From Candidatus Nitrosotenuis uzonensis (lineage in GTDB: Archaea > Thermoproteota > Nitrososphaeria > Nitrososphaerales > Nitrosopumilaceae), in NCBI RefSeq assembly GCF_000723185.1, contig NZ_CBTY010000011.1, forward strand, positions 101,403 to 165,402: DNA of 64,000 bases, given 5' to 3'. The notes beneath the pieces were generated by a model that was given only the letters and a program-made list of their open reading frames with translations, did no database searches and was not told the DNA's origin. Position 1 is the stretch's first letter. Each line of letters starts with the position of its first letter. Below, piece after piece: positions 31,370-41,194 of the stretch. The position numbers were made by a program, and so were the translations under genes.

Positions 31370-31927
31370 TTATTCTTCTATGGTTATCTTTACTGAGATG
31401 TTTTTTGCGATCAGGGCCTGAGCGTTTTCGTTTGGAAGTGTTGCTATGTCTTCTGCCTTATATGGACCATATTTGGTATAGTCTGCGCCCACGAATTGGT
31501 CAAAGTCTTTTAGGAATCTTACCGTGACGGGCTTTGTCTTGTGTTTTTTTGATACGGATTGAAGCGTCTTTGTCCTGCCGTTCAAAGTGGCAGAGAGTAT
31601 CATCTCCTTTCTTTCTGCCAAGTCCTGCTGGGATTCAAGTATGTATTTTTCCTCATCCAAGAGGTTAGTAAAATCAAGAGTGTCGGAGGCGGATGCTTTT
31701 TCTATGCGTGTCTTGAGCAAGAGTGTCACAGACTGAGTTATCAGCTCTGTTAGTCTTGCCTTGATTTTACTCTCAATGCCATCATATCCCTCACTTTTTA
31801 GCTTGCCAAGATATTCTGAGAGAGTTCTGTAAAAGTCAGGATCTATTTCTTGGACCTGATCATTTTCAATTTCTCTGACAAGTACGGAATACAACAAGTT
31901 TAGATCAATTTTCTTTGTTTCCGACAT
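31370..31927 (-). CDS. GINS complex subunit (Gins15/Gins51 type)
   Basis: Part of the archaeal GINS complex, which binds MCM helicase and GAN/Cdc45 at replication forks. The 185-residue protein has the helical A domain (EIDPDFYRTLSEYLGKLKSEG, KARLTELITQSVTLLLKTRIEKA) followed by the small beta B domain at the C-terminus (VRFLKDFDQFVGADYTKYGP, YKAEDIATLPNENAQALI), the A-B order of the Sld5/Psf1-like subunit. The ATG at 31927 (MSETKKID) is preferred to a longer reading. It is divergent from glnA. The replication origin and polD genes lie 5-15 kb away. Confidence 0.85.
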   Translation of the reverse strand: MSETKKIDLNLLYSVLVREIENDQVQEIDPDFYRTLSEYLGKLKSEGYDGIESKIKARLTELITQSVTLLLKTRIEKASASDTLDFTNLLDEEKYILESQQDLAERKEMILSATLNGRTKTLQSVSKKHKTKPVTVRFLKDFDQFVGADYTKYGPYKAEDIATLPNENAQALIAKNISVKITIEE

Positions 31928-32060
31928 GCAGGTCCTAGTTCTGTTAGATGTTGGGGGTTGATAATCCTTCACCCCACGATTTACACGCAGTTTGATTTCT
32001 TCCCAGCACTACAGGTATTAACTGTCCGTGTGTGGAGATTCGGTGCCAATATGACTTAAG

Positions 32061-32072
32061 CCTTAAATGCGA
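32061..32072 (+). promoter_or_regulatory. promoter of glnA
   Basis: CCTTAAATGC gives a TATA-like box centred about 23-26 bases before the glnA ATG (32090), so the message is probably leaderless. The 162-base space to the divergent GINS gene contains no other convincing feature. Confidence 0.5.
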
Positions 32073-32089
32073 GGGTTTTTCGTGTATTC

Positions 32090-33562
32090 ATGAAGGGAAA
32101 CTTGCCATACAAAGTCATTCACGGTGAAACAACCCAAGTCAAATACTCTGCAGATGAGATTTTTGCAAAAATAAAACATGAAAATATCAGGTTTATCGAT
32201 TTACAGTTCTCAAGCCTAGTTGGGAGATACCACCACACCACAATCTCTGCTGCCACATTTACGCCCGAGCAGATGAAGGACGGTCTTCCAAAGCTTGATG
32301 GCTCTTCAATAGTCGGATTTACGAGTGTGGATGATTCCGATCTGGTGCTAAAGCCAGATCCTAACACGTTTGCCATTATACCGTGGGTAACTGAAAAAAA
32401 GACGGCACGGCTCATCTGCGATATATACTGGGGAAGAGGCAGAGGAAGACTAGAGCGGGATCCGAGGGGAATAGCGCAAAAGGCAGAGGAATATCTGAAA
32501 ACGCAAGGCTTTGATTTCAGTTACTGGGGGCCGGAGGTAGAATTTTTTGTATTTGACAAAGTGCATTGGGATGTCCTTACTCCGTACAAAGGACAGTCCT
32601 ATTCCATCGAGTCAAAGGAGGCACCGTGGAATCAAGAGGGAACAGGCTATCCGATGGGATTGCAGGAAGGATACTATCCAAGCTCACCGTCAGATACACT
32701 AACTGAGTTTAGAAACGAATGCGTCGATATGCTAAATGAGCATTTTGGAATTTTGTGCGATAACCACCACCACGAGGTGGCCACTGCAGGACAGTGTGAG
32801 ATAGACATCAAATACGATTACCTTACTAACGCTGCAGACGGCGCACAGACCTACAAATATGTGGTAAGGAATGTAGCGCAAAAATTCGGCAAGGTTGCAA
32901 CTATGATGCCAAAGCCGATCTCAATGGATGCCGGCTCAGGTATGCACACCAACGTGAGCCTCTGGAAGGACAACAAGAATGCATTTTTTGACAGGGATGC
33001 AAAAGACGAGATCAGTCAGATTGGCAGATACTTTTGCGGTGGAATCCTAAACCACGCAAGAGCATTGTGCGCAATCACAAATCCTACTACGAACTCTTAC
33101 CACAGACTGGTTCCAGGTTATGAGGCTCCAGTGTATATTGCGTGGAGTCCAAGTAATCGTTCAGCTGCAATAAGGGTGCCAGAGCATTTTAGAGGAGAAA
33201 AATACGCATATCTTAAAAGGTTTGAGTACAGAGCTCCAGATCCGTCATCAAACCCGTATCTAGTTTTCTCAGCTGTGCTAGCAGCTGGCCTTGATGGAAT
33301 AAAAAAGAAGATGGACCCGGGTGATCCAGTGCTTGAGAACATCTACCATATGACAAAGGAAGAACGCGTAAAGCGGGGAATCAAGACGGTTCCTGCAACT
33401 CTAGGTGAAGCTCTAGACGAGTTAGAATCAGACAGGAAGTTCCTCAATCCAGTTTTCTCAAACGATGTAATTGATAAAATAATAGAGCTTGGAAGAAAGG
33501 ATCATCGTGAGATTTCAATAAGGCCGCATCCGCACGAGTTTTATCTTTACTTTGATGTCTAG
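32090..33562 (+). CDS. glnA: glutamine synthetase type I
   Basis: Makes glutamine from glutamate, ammonia and ATP, the main ammonium assimilation route. The 490-residue protein has the N-terminal beta-grasp part (IRFIDLQFSSLVGRYHHTTI), the DGSSIVGF segment, metal-binding YWGPEVEFFVFD, HHHEVATAGQCEID, the ATP/glutamate site SGMHTNVSLWKD, NSYHRLVPGYEAPVYIAWS and the C-terminal barrel. No standard adenylylation-loop consensus stands out, but Tyr is present in ENIYHMTKEE. Length is in the range of GSI enzymes. The stop overlaps the convergent small membrane protein by four bases. Confidence 0.96.
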   Translation: MKGNLPYKVIHGETTQVKYSADEIFAKIKHENIRFIDLQFSSLVGRYHHTTISAATFTPEQMKDGLPKLDGSSIVGFTSVDDSDLVLKPDPNTFAIIPWVTEKKTARLICDIYWGRGRGRLERDPRGIAQKAEEYLKTQGFDFSYWGPEVEFFVFDKVHWDVLTPYKGQSYSIESKEAPWNQEGTGYPMGLQEGYYPSSPSDTLTEFRNECVDMLNEHFGILCDNHHHEVATAGQCEIDIKYDYLTNAADGAQTYKYVVRNVAQKFGKVATMMPKPISMDAGSGMHTNVSLWKDNKNAFFDRDAKDEISQIGRYFCGGILNHARALCAITNPTTNSYHRLVPGYEAPVYIAWSPSNRSAAIRVPEHFRGEKYAYLKRFEYRAPDPSSNPYLVFSAVLAAGLDGIKKKMDPGDPVLENIYHMTKEERVKRGIKTVPATLGEALDELESDRKFLNPVFSNDVIDKIIELGRKDHREISIRPHPHEFYLYFDV

Positions 33563-33843
33563 ATAAGCGGTCTTCCAGTAGTTTGGAAGATGTAGAAAAG
33601 CGATATTGCAATTAGCCCAAATCCAATTCCAAAATAATATCCGCGTTTTTTGTCCGAAGTTGTTGCCTTGTAAACAAGTATGGCCCCTGCCAAGCCGACG
33701 AACAGGATGGCTATGCCAAACACTACATAGTCTTCAGTTCCACCTTGTATGAAAGGGTAGAACAGACCTGAAAGTAGCGCAAAGAACGCTCCCAGATATG
33801 CGTATTTGACGCCGGTGATTATCTTGGTTGCGCCGCTCAACAA
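33559..33843 (-). CDS. small three-helix membrane protein
   Basis: A 94-residue protein with hydrophobic segments at about 13-32, 38-60 and 70-86. The loops are short, with KATTSDKKRGYY being basic and probably cytoplasmic. No family recognised. It converges on glnA and lies 44 bases downstream of the thermosome gene on the opposite... same minus strand, so it could be read through from the chaperonin promoter. Confidence 0.6.
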   Translation of the reverse strand: MLSGATKIITGVKYAYLGAFFALLSGLFYPFIQGGTEDYVVFGIAILFVGLAGAILVYKATTSDKKRGYYFGIGFGLIAISLFYIFQTTGRPLI

Positions 33844-33887
33844 AAAAGGTATGATATGTTAGGAAATAAACGTTTGATGGTTTGCGA

Positions 33888-35597
33888 TTACATCTCGCCC
33901 ATGCCGCCCATATCCATTCCACCCATTCCTCCCATTCCAGGCATTCCTCCCATGCCTCCCATACCGCCCATTCCAGGCATTCCGCCTTCTGGGCCTCCGG
34001 GTGGTCCGGATTTGGCAATAGCAATCACATCATCAATTCTTAAAATCATGCATGCTGCTTCCGTTGCAGCGGAGACTATCTGGTTCTTTACTGCCAGTGG
34101 CTCTACTATGTCGCTTGTCTTCATGTTGCCCACCTTGGATTTCATTACATCGATTCCGGTCCATTTTTCGCCCTTGAGCTGCTTTGAGCGGAGATTTGTT
34201 AGTGTGTCTATTGGGTCCATCCCCGCATTCTCTGACAGTGTTAACGGTATTACTTCAAGCGAGTCTGCAAATTTTTCCACCGCAAGCTGCTCCCTGCCTT
34301 CCATCGATTTTGCCCAGTTACGCAGCCTTGTTGCCGCAAACGTTTCAGGTGCGCCCCCGCCTGCAACGATGGACGGGTTTTCCATGACATCTTTTACCAC
34401 CATTAACGCATCGTGAACTGACCTTTCGACCTCGTCGACCACTCTTTGGGAACCGCCCCTCAGAAGTAATGTGACTGCTTTTGGATTCTTACATCCTTCC
34501 ACAAACACCCATCTGTCCTCCTCGATCTTTCTTTCTTCAACAAGCTGAGCTGAGCCAAGATCCTTTTCAAACAGATCATCAAGGTTTGTAACTATTCTTG
34601 CACCAGTGGCTTTAGCAAGTTTTGCCATGTCGCTTTCTTTTACACGTCTTACCGCTAGAATTCCAGCCCTTGCCAGATAATGCTGAGCCATGTCATCAAT
34701 TCCCTTCTGACATAAAAGGACGGTAGCACCAGAACCGACAACCTTGTCAACCATATTCTTGATCATTCTGTTTTCCTCATCCAAGAATGTCTTCATTTGT
34801 TGCGGGTTTGAGATGTTAATCTTGGCATCAAATTCGGTCTTGTCTATTTCAAGCGCCGTGTTTATGAGTGCTATTTTTGCTTCGCTGATTTTCTTTGGCA
34901 TTCCACCATGAACTACTTCCTTGTCCAGCACAATTCCTTCAACTAAAATAGAATCCTTCATAGAGCCACCTGCCTTTTTCTCCACTTTGACATCGTCTTG
35001 ATCAACGATGAATTTCGTGCCTTCCTTTTCAGCAACTGCAAGCACTGCTTTCACTATCAGGTCAGCAAGATGATCAGAGTCCTTTCTTACCAGCTTTGTC
35101 TGCATTGAGGTTCTTGCAATCTTTGAGAGGATGTTTTTGTCGTTTGCAGTTACCTCCTCGGCTATTTCTTTTAAAAATTGTAATACCTTTTTTGAGGCCT
35201 TTCTGTAGCCGTCCACTATTATTGTAGGATGGACATCTTGGTTTATCAGCGATTCCGCATTTTCAAGCAATGCGCCAGCCAGTATGACTGCGGATGTTGT
35301 CCCATCACCTACTTCGCTGTCTGTGGTCTTGGAAATCTCCACTAGCATTTTTGCTGCAGGATGCTGCACATCGATTTCTTTGAGAATAGTAGCACCATCG
35401 TTTGTAATTGTGACATCTCCCAATGAGTCAACTAGCATTTTGTCCATTCCCCTTGGGCCAAGACTGCTGTGAACTATCTCAGCTATGATTTTGGCTGCAG
35501 CTATGTTGTTTTTTTGTGCTTCGCGGCCCTTGCTTTCTGTGGCACCTTCTTTTAGTAAAACTACAGGCAGACTACCTTTGGGTACTTGAACACTCAT
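33888..35597 (-). CDS. thsA: thermosome (group II chaperonin) subunit
   Basis: ATP-driven protein-folding chamber of the archaeal cytosol, related to eukaryotic CCT. The 569-residue protein has [20 protein letters not shown] (residues about 43-62), [22 protein letters not shown] (ATP site), and the C-terminal VAGGGAPE and GIDV. The tail is a Gly-Met-rich repeat ([15 protein letters not shown] and so on), typical of thermosomes and of GroEL tails. A strong TATA box (GTATAAAAGG, 35621-35630) and a GAAGAAAATTTCTTC palindrome precede the start. One other subunit gene would be expected elsewhere. Confidence 0.96.
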   Translation of the reverse strand: MSVQVPKGSLPVVLLKEGATESKGREAQKNNIAAAKIIAEIVHSSLGPRGMDKMLVDSLGDVTITNDGATILKEIDVQHPAAKMLVEISKTTDSEVGDGTTSAVILAGALLENAESLINQDVHPTIIVDGYRKASKKVLQFLKEIAEEVTANDKNILSKIARTSMQTKLVRKDSDHLADLIVKAVLAVAEKEGTKFIVDQDDVKVEKKAGGSMKDSILVEGIVLDKEVVHGGMPKKISEAKIALINTALEIDKTEFDAKINISNPQQMKTFLDEENRMIKNMVDKVVGSGATVLLCQKGIDDMAQHYLARAGILAVRRVKESDMAKLAKATGARIVTNLDDLFEKDLGSAQLVEERKIEEDRWVFVEGCKNPKAVTLLLRGGSQRVVDEVERSVHDALMVVKDVMENPSIVAGGGAPETFAATRLRNWAKSMEGREQLAVEKFADSLEVIPLTLSENAGMDPIDTLTNLRSKQLKGEKWTGIDVMKSKVGNMKTSDIVEPLAVKNQIVSAATEAACMILRIDDVIAIAKSGPPGGPEGGMPGMGGMGGMGGMPGMGGMGGMDMGGMGEM

Positions 35598-35600
35598 AAC

Positions 35601-35630
35601 GAAGAAAATTTCTTCCTTCCCCTTTTATAC
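35601..35630 (-). promoter_or_regulatory. thermosome promoter with a palindromic site
   Basis: On the minus strand GTATAAAAGG (35621-35630) is a good TATA box about 28 bases before the ATG at 35597. Between them, GAAGAAA-A-TTTCTTC (35601-35615) is a perfect 7-base inverted repeat covering the expected transcription start. This is the right place for a heat-shock repressor site. Confidence 0.55.
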
Positions 35631-35683
35631 TTTGCATCTTGCAGAATCGGTGTTTTTAAATTGGGAATTTCAACTGCAAATCC

Positions 35684-37006
35684 ATGGGCAAATCCGCAAA
35701 CAGGGCAGCATACAAAAAAATTCTAGACGATCTTGTGGATCACAACAAGTGGTTTGAAAATTCCATCCCGCTTATTGCCAGCGAGAATGTGCCCAGCCCG
35801 GCTGTAAAGGAGGCACTGCTTTCTGATTTTGGAAACCGATACGCAGAAGGATGGCCAGGAGAGCGAGTATATGCAGGCTGCATCTACATCGACAAGGTTG
35901 AAATCCAGTGCATGAATTTGGCAAAAAAACTCTACCGTGCCGAGTTTGCGGATGTAAGGCCGATTTCAGGTGTAGTTGCAAATTTAGCAGTTTATTCAGC
36001 GTTTACAAATCCTGGCGATGTCATGATTGCCCCCTCAATTCCTGCTGGAGGTCACATATCACATGGCAAAAAAGAGCACTCTGGAACAGCAGGTTTGGTG
36101 CACGGCCTTGATGTAGAGTTTTACCCTTTTGATGCAGACGAGATGACAATAGATGTCGATAAGACAAAAGAAAAGGTTGAAGAGCTCAAAAAGGCAAATC
36201 GACTTCCAAAAATGGCCATGTTCGGGGGATCACTGTTTCTGTTTCCACATCCTGTAAAGGAGCTCTCAGACTTTCTTAAGGGGCATGGAATGCACATAAA
36301 CTATGACGCTGCGCATGTTGCAGGTCTGATTGCAGGCGGCCAGTTCCAAGACCCGCTCAGGGAAGGAGCCGATACGATGACAATGAGTACTCACAAGACG
36401 TTGTTTGGTCCTCAAGGTGGGCTCGTTCTTGGATCAGAAAAACATGCAGAGGCAATCAAAAAGGCAACGTTTCCAGGACTCACAAGCAGCCACCATATAC
36501 ACCACATGGCAGCAAAGGCAATCACGTTTGCAGAGGCGTTAGAATTTGGTAAAGAATATGCCAAACAAGTAATCAAGAATGCAAAAGCATTAGCAGAGGC
36601 TCTAAGCGGTGATGGATTCAAGGTGCTCGGAGAAAAGCGCGGATTTACAAAGTCGCACCAGATTGCAGTCAACGTACTCGATTATTCCGATGGAGGCAAG
36701 GTGGAGGCAGACCTAGAAAAAGCCAACATAATTGTAAACAGACAACTCATACCAGGCGATATCAAGGCGGGTAGAAATTATTTCCATCCTGGCGGAATCA
36801 GACTCGGTGTATCAGAGATCACACGGCTAGGTATGAAAGAATCGGAAATGAAAGAGATTTCCTCGTTCATCAGGAAGATAGTCATAGAGAAGAAAGAGCC
36901 GAAAAAATTAGCTGCTAAAGTAAAGGCTTTCAGGAAGGATTACCAAAAGGTGCGCTATTGTTTTGATAACAAGCTAGGCGCATACGAGTACGTCAAACTA
37001 CGATAG
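35684..37006 (+). CDS. glyA: serine hydroxymethyltransferase
   Basis: PLP enzyme interconverting serine and glycine, with transfer of a one-carbon unit to a pterin. The 440-residue sequence has PLIASENVPSPAVKEAL (about residues 27-43), NRYAEGWPGERVYAGC, YDAAHVAGLIAGGQFQDPL and the PLP-lysine motif MTMSTHKTLFGPQGG (about 229-243). Archaeal SHMTs have a shortened active-site region compared with bacterial ones, as here. A TATA-like GTTTTTAAATT (35651-35661) lies about 28 bases before the ATG. It converges with the DP2 gene with no gap. Confidence 0.95.
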   Translation: MGKSANRAAYKKILDDLVDHNKWFENSIPLIASENVPSPAVKEALLSDFGNRYAEGWPGERVYAGCIYIDKVEIQCMNLAKKLYRAEFADVRPISGVVANLAVYSAFTNPGDVMIAPSIPAGGHISHGKKEHSGTAGLVHGLDVEFYPFDADEMTIDVDKTKEKVEELKKANRLPKMAMFGGSLFLFPHPVKELSDFLKGHGMHINYDAAHVAGLIAGGQFQDPLREGADTMTMSTHKTLFGPQGGLVLGSEKHAEAIKKATFPGLTSSHHIHHMAAKAITFAEALEFGKEYAKQVIKNAKALAEALSGDGFKVLGEKRGFTKSHQIAVNVLDYSDGGKVEADLEKANIIVNRQLIPGDIKAGRNYFHPGGIRLGVSEITRLGMKESEMKEISSFIRKIVIEKKEPKKLAAKVKAFRKDYQKVRYCFDNKLGAYEYVKLR

Positions 37007-40000
37007 TCATTGATAGTCCGTAAGCAGTAGTTGGTCTCCCGCTCTTTTGCCGAACACCAGGTCTATTTCATCGGACAGCGTGTTAATTCTACCTTTCAGA
37101 TACGGGCCCACGTCGTATTTTTCTACCAATCTCTTTGCAAGGCGAAGGTACTTTTCAATTGACGGTCTTGTTATGGTCTGGATGAGATTGTTACCGCATA
37201 CGCAGTGCTGGATTAACGGTACTCGGCGGTATTTCCTACCGCACGCTGTACACCTGAACTTTTGCCTACCGTATGCGCGAAGGTTGCCTATAATGTCTGG
37301 TACCAAGTGAGTTGTTATCACGTTAGTTACGATCTCTGTTGCGTCTACTGCACCTATCAGCTCGGCGTTTCTTATTTGCAGGTCGAATTTATCAAGCATT
37401 GAGCCCAGCGTAGAGTATGCACTGCGCGATCTTGAGGTTGTAAGAGTCGATGTCTCGTGGGTGTAATAGTAGCCGTAAAATTGAGTCTCCGTTTCCAGGC
37501 GAGCTTTGATTATCTCTACGGACGTGACCTCGGTCGCCTTTTTTCTCTGCAGTGTATCCTCAAAGAACTCGAGTGGAAGTGTTTTTGTCACTTCAAAGTT
37601 GTGCGCCTGAGGCTGAGATTCATGTGGAAGTACTACAGGTTGGATGAGCAACGGTGCGTCCATAAGGCCGCCTATTTTGTCGGAAAGAAACTGCCTTGAG
37701 AAGTTGAGCAAGGCGTCAAGCAATAGCATTATCGAGTCAGCATCGCCGTCTGCATCCCTGCGTTTTGCAGAGTGCCAGTTAGGGGTTCCAAAGCAGACAT
37801 GTGTGTCTGTATATCCGATTATTCTTCCCACTATACCGACAGAGGTATGCGGTGCAAGACCGATTATTAGGTGGCCTACAAGCTCGTCGGTGTTTTTGAC
37901 GTTATAGAATGGCTGCCTGCCATACAATTTTTCCAGCTCAAGATCAATGTACTTGCATGCCTGCACCAAGTATTTGCCGCTCTCGTGTGGAATTATTACG
38001 TCCTGCATTTTTATTTCGATCATTTGATCAGGACTGCTCAGTGGGATACCGTCAATGTCATGTGTATATCCAAGCTCGTGCAGTTTTTGTATGGGAGTAC
38101 CTATCCAGCGCGGCTTAAAGTGGGTGAGCGGCGAGTTGGTTGCATCAAACCTGACTGTTCCATCCTTGAATACTGTAAGATCCAATGACTGCCTGATGAG
38201 TCCTTTTTCCAGCGGTTCGGCTATCCTGTCTTGACCGATAAGTTCCATTACCCCCTTGAAGGGCTCTTGTACTCTTATGCCGGTTTTTTCTTGCGCAAGA
38301 AAGAGCTTTTCTTTTAGCGGAAATGGCTTGAATGAATGTGTCGGGGCTTTTTTCTTGCATTTTTGGCAGAATGGTTCCTCAAGCGTAGCTCTGCAAATCG
38401 GGCATGTCAATTCCACCGCCGTTTTGTTGCCGCATTTTTGGCACATGATGCTAATTGATGGTTCATTGCATGCCTTGCACATTCTGTTGTTTATGTTGCA
38501 GTAAAAATTGGGAGACGTGCAAGCCTTGACTATATCTCGTGTTATGCCGCCCTTATCACCTGTTGGAAACAGTATATGGACTGGGGGCTTCATTAGCCTT
38601 GGCGCTGCCTTTTCCGGGCGACCTATTCTGACTCCAATAGATGTTGAGAATTTTGGCCTTATTGTTATGCCTGATGATTTTGAGATCGTTTCAGGTACGG
38701 TTTCAGCGTACTGCAGTGGGTTTGCAAAGAGAAGCTGGTAGAATATTTCAGCCTCCAAGTCTTGAATCACGATCTCCGATTCTGATACCTTGTGCGGTAC
38801 GCCGATTTTTTCTAGAATCGGCTTGCACCTGCTTGCGTACCGAATCGCATTCTCTTCTATTTTTAGTGGTGAGGCAAGCTCACGAAGCTCCTCGATTGTG
38901 ATTTGTTCCCAGTAGAAGAGGTATTGCGGGTGTAATGGGATTTTAAAGTTCAGTGAAATCTCAAGTGCCTCTTCAAAGTCGGGCGTCCTCTGCAGGAACT
39001 CGCCTAGCTCTGAATTCGGTTCGTATTTGAGAATCCGTTGTTTTAGCTCTTCAATCCAAAACTCTTCTACATACCCGGAAGGAATCAGCTGGGCGTTGTT
39101 CTCTAAAAAGTCGCCGTATGAGATCAGTATGTCCCCAAGATAAAGCACTTTTTCAATCTGGTCTCTAATTTTTATTCCATGTTCTACATCCTTTATCTTT
39201 ACAACCTCGCCGCCCTTGAGCCGGACCGTCGGGGTTTCAATTGTGTCTACAAACGCCACCGTTGCCCCTTTTCCAGGAATATCGATCTTTATCTGGGTTC
39301 CAACCGCTATGGTGTGGTGTAGAATTTCTGCAATGACCGGATGAATTCCGACGGCTGCAAACCCGGTGTTACATGCCCGGCCGTACCTGAGCCTAAAACC
39401 TCCTATCTTGTTTGGTAGCGAAAGTACGGATCTGCCGGTAATTACCTCTTTGAGCCTTTTTGCAGCCGAGTCTTCTCCATCCCCTTTCTGCACTCCTCCC
39501 TTAATCAGGCCCAGCCATTCCCAGCCATCAAGCTTGTAGAGATCTATTCGTTTGAGTAGCTTCTTGGCCCGCCCTATGAGGCCGTCGTTTAGGACGCGCA
39601 GTGCGCCGCCCCGAACGCGGTCGGTTTTGATTCTCACCATGTTCTTGTGGTTTACTACTTCGTTCGGGTCTGTATCAACTCCATCAAGTTCTACTGGCAA
39701 GTTGGAGATTACAGTGACTATATCTTCATCATGTACGTGATATTGAAAGCTGCCCACATCCCGCTCGTAGATGCGCAGCTCCTCGACAAACCTGCCAGTT
39801 TCATCGTCAAACGAGTTTGCTTGGTATTTTTGCAGCCCTACAGTACGTCTTACATGGTCTGCTATGAGCATGGTGACAGCCGATTCTGTGCCTCCTGCAG
39901 AACGCATCGGACCGGCAATTGACACTGATAGATAGTCCGTGCCGTCCCTGTTTTTCTTGATTGTAACGCTGTTAATTCCCTGAAGAGGCGCTATTGTGAC

Positions 40001-40375
40001 CCCCTCAGTAACTATGGCAAGCCCAACACGCACTGCGTTGTCAAGCCTTTTTTCAAGTGGCGTATCCTCTGGAAGGTACCTGCCAAGAGCTATGTTTTTT
40101 GAAATCTCAAGTGCGGCCAGCTCCTTTCCCATCGTCTTTAGTAACTCTCTTAGCGGTTCGGCAATGTCTATATCATGCATCTTTGCCACCCGATCTGCAA
40201 GATCAAATGCAATCTTAGGTTCCACTATTCCTGAAGAGTCCACAAGGGTGGATTTGGCCTGTGCTGCGTGCTCAAATATCTTGTATGTGTTCTCAGACAA
40301 GCTGGCGTAATAATCCAAATAGTATGTTGGCATAGGTATCCCATTAAGGCGGGATGTTGCCGCATTCTCCGACAT
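37007..40375 (-). CDS. polC: DNA polymerase D large subunit DP2
   Basis: Catalytic subunit of the archaeal replicative polymerase PolD. The 1122-residue protein is uninterrupted (no intein). Features in order: N-terminal helical region, the double-psi beta-barrel core with SIAGPMRSAGGTESAV and the catalytic DADGDAD (RRDADGDADSIMLLLD), two zinc-binding groups around CKACNEPSISIMCQKCG and CPICRATLEEPFCQKC, and a last zinc site CTACGRKYRR ... CVCG. The C-terminal QLLLTDYQ may be a PCNA-interacting box. DP1 lies 4.5 kb away on the same strand beside orc1. The GGGP synthase gene lies one base upstream. Confidence 0.97.
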   Translation of the reverse strand: MSENAATSRLNGIPMPTYYLDYYASLSENTYKIFEHAAQAKSTLVDSSGIVEPKIAFDLADRVAKMHDIDIAEPLRELLKTMGKELAALEISKNIALGRYLPEDTPLEKRLDNAVRVGLAIVTEGVTIAPLQGINSVTIKKNRDGTDYLSVSIAGPMRSAGGTESAVTMLIADHVRRTVGLQKYQANSFDDETGRFVEELRIYERDVGSFQYHVHDEDIVTVISNLPVELDGVDTDPNEVVNHKNMVRIKTDRVRGGALRVLNDGLIGRAKKLLKRIDLYKLDGWEWLGLIKGGVQKGDGEDSAAKRLKEVITGRSVLSLPNKIGGFRLRYGRACNTGFAAVGIHPVIAEILHHTIAVGTQIKIDIPGKGATVAFVDTIETPTVRLKGGEVVKIKDVEHGIKIRDQIEKVLYLGDILISYGDFLENNAQLIPSGYVEEFWIEELKQRILKYEPNSELGEFLQRTPDFEEALEISLNFKIPLHPQYLFYWEQITIEELRELASPLKIEENAIRYASRCKPILEKIGVPHKVSESEIVIQDLEAEIFYQLLFANPLQYAETVPETISKSSGITIRPKFSTSIGVRIGRPEKAAPRLMKPPVHILFPTGDKGGITRDIVKACTSPNFYCNINNRMCKACNEPSISIMCQKCGNKTAVELTCPICRATLEEPFCQKCKKKAPTHSFKPFPLKEKLFLAQEKTGIRVQEPFKGVMELIGQDRIAEPLEKGLIRQSLDLTVFKDGTVRFDATNSPLTHFKPRWIGTPIQKLHELGYTHDIDGIPLSSPDQMIEIKMQDVIIPHESGKYLVQACKYIDLELEKLYGRQPFYNVKNTDELVGHLIIGLAPHTSVGIVGRIIGYTDTHVCFGTPNWHSAKRRDADGDADSIMLLLDALLNFSRQFLSDKIGGLMDAPLLIQPVVLPHESQPQAHNFEVTKTLPLEFFEDTLQRKKATEVTSVEIIKARLETETQFYGYYYTHETSTLTTSRSRSAYSTLGSMLDKFDLQIRNAELIGAVDATEIVTNVITTHLVPDIIGNLRAYGRQKFRCTACGRKYRRVPLIQHCVCGNNLIQTITRPSIEKYLRLAKRLVEKYDVGPYLKGRINTLSDEIDLVFGKRAGDQLLLTDYQ

Positions 40376-40376
40376 G

Positions 40377-41129
40377 TTATTTCCTATTGTTTTTGAGGCT
40401 ATTTGCTATTTCGGCCAGCTTTTTGAGGCTATCATTTTCCTTTTCAAGCAGTGTTCCTATGACTATGGCGTCAGCCCCAGCCTTTACAATCGTGGCCGCG
40501 GTCTTGGCATCCCTAATACCTCCACCCACGATAAGAAATCCCTTGAACACTTTTCTTACGGCCTGAATCATCTCTGGCCTGACACTTTGTTTTGCGCCTG
40601 AGCCTGCCTCAAGGTAAACAAACCTCATTCCTAGAAATTGTGCCGCAAGACAGTATGCTGCTGCTATTCCTGGCTTGTCAAACGGTATTGCCCGCGCGGA
40701 TCCTACAAACCATGCAGTAGTTCCTTCACCAATTATTATGTATGCGGTTGGTAATGGTTCTAGGCCGAATTTGAGTACAGTAGGGGCTCCAAGTGCCTGA
40801 GCCTGCGTAATATAGTATGGGTTTTCTGAGTTCATAAGAGAGCTAAACAATATTGCGTCTGCCTTGGGAACCACACCAGTAACATTTCCAGGAAATAGAA
40901 TTATTGGAATTTTTACGGATTTTTTTATAGTTTTTACAACCTGTGCCATCTCCAGTTGGTTAATTGCGGAGGATCCGCCCACCAATATGGCTGCCGCACC
41001 AAGCCTTTCAACATTCTTTGCAAGTTTGACCGATTCTTTCATTTTTGAAACCTCGGAATCAATCAACACGAAGATAAGACTGGCCTTTCTTTTCCTAGCC
41101 GACAGTAAGTATTGTTCTACTTTGCCCAT
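40377..41129 (-). CDS. geranylgeranylglyceryl phosphate synthase
   Basis: Makes the first ether bond of archaeal lipids, joining geranylgeranyl diphosphate to glycerol 1-phosphate. The 250-residue TIM-barrel has LIFVLIDSEV, LVGGSSAINQLEM, LFPGNVTGVVPKADAILF, YLEAGSGAKQSV and LIVGGGIRDAKTA phosphate loops, which are diagnostic for GGGPS. It pairs functionally with G1P dehydrogenase at 58536. It ends one base from the DP2 start, so the two are cotranscribed. A TATA-like AATTTAAAG-type stretch lies in the 65 bases between it and the divergent gene at 41195. Confidence 0.94.
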   Translation of the reverse strand: MGKVEQYLLSARKRKASLIFVLIDSEVSKMKESVKLAKNVERLGAAAILVGGSSAINQLEMAQVVKTIKKSVKIPIILFPGNVTGVVPKADAILFSSLMNSENPYYITQAQALGAPTVLKFGLEPLPTAYIIIGEGTTAWFVGSARAIPFDKPGIAAAYCLAAQFLGMRFVYLEAGSGAKQSVRPEMIQAVRKVFKGFLIVGGGIRDAKTAATIVKAGADAIVIGTLLEKENDSLKKLAEIANSLKNNRK

Positions 41130-41175
41130 GGGGTTGGTTTACCTATAGTGCTTTAAAGTTTAATTTAGACTGTGG

Positions 41176-41191
41176 TATACAGATCTGTATA
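41176..41191. promoter_or_regulatory. 16-base perfect palindrome before the 41195 gene
   Basis: TATACAGATCTGTATA is fully self-complementary and ends four bases before the start codon at 41195. A TATA-like AGTTTAATTTAG lies at about 41158-41169, so the palindrome covers the likely transcription start, an ideal repressor position. Confidence 0.6.
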
Positions 41192-41194
41192 GCT

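Noticed and set aside
37007-40375. Intein in the polymerase D large subunit
   Set aside because: The DADGDAD region reads through without insertion and the length is normal.
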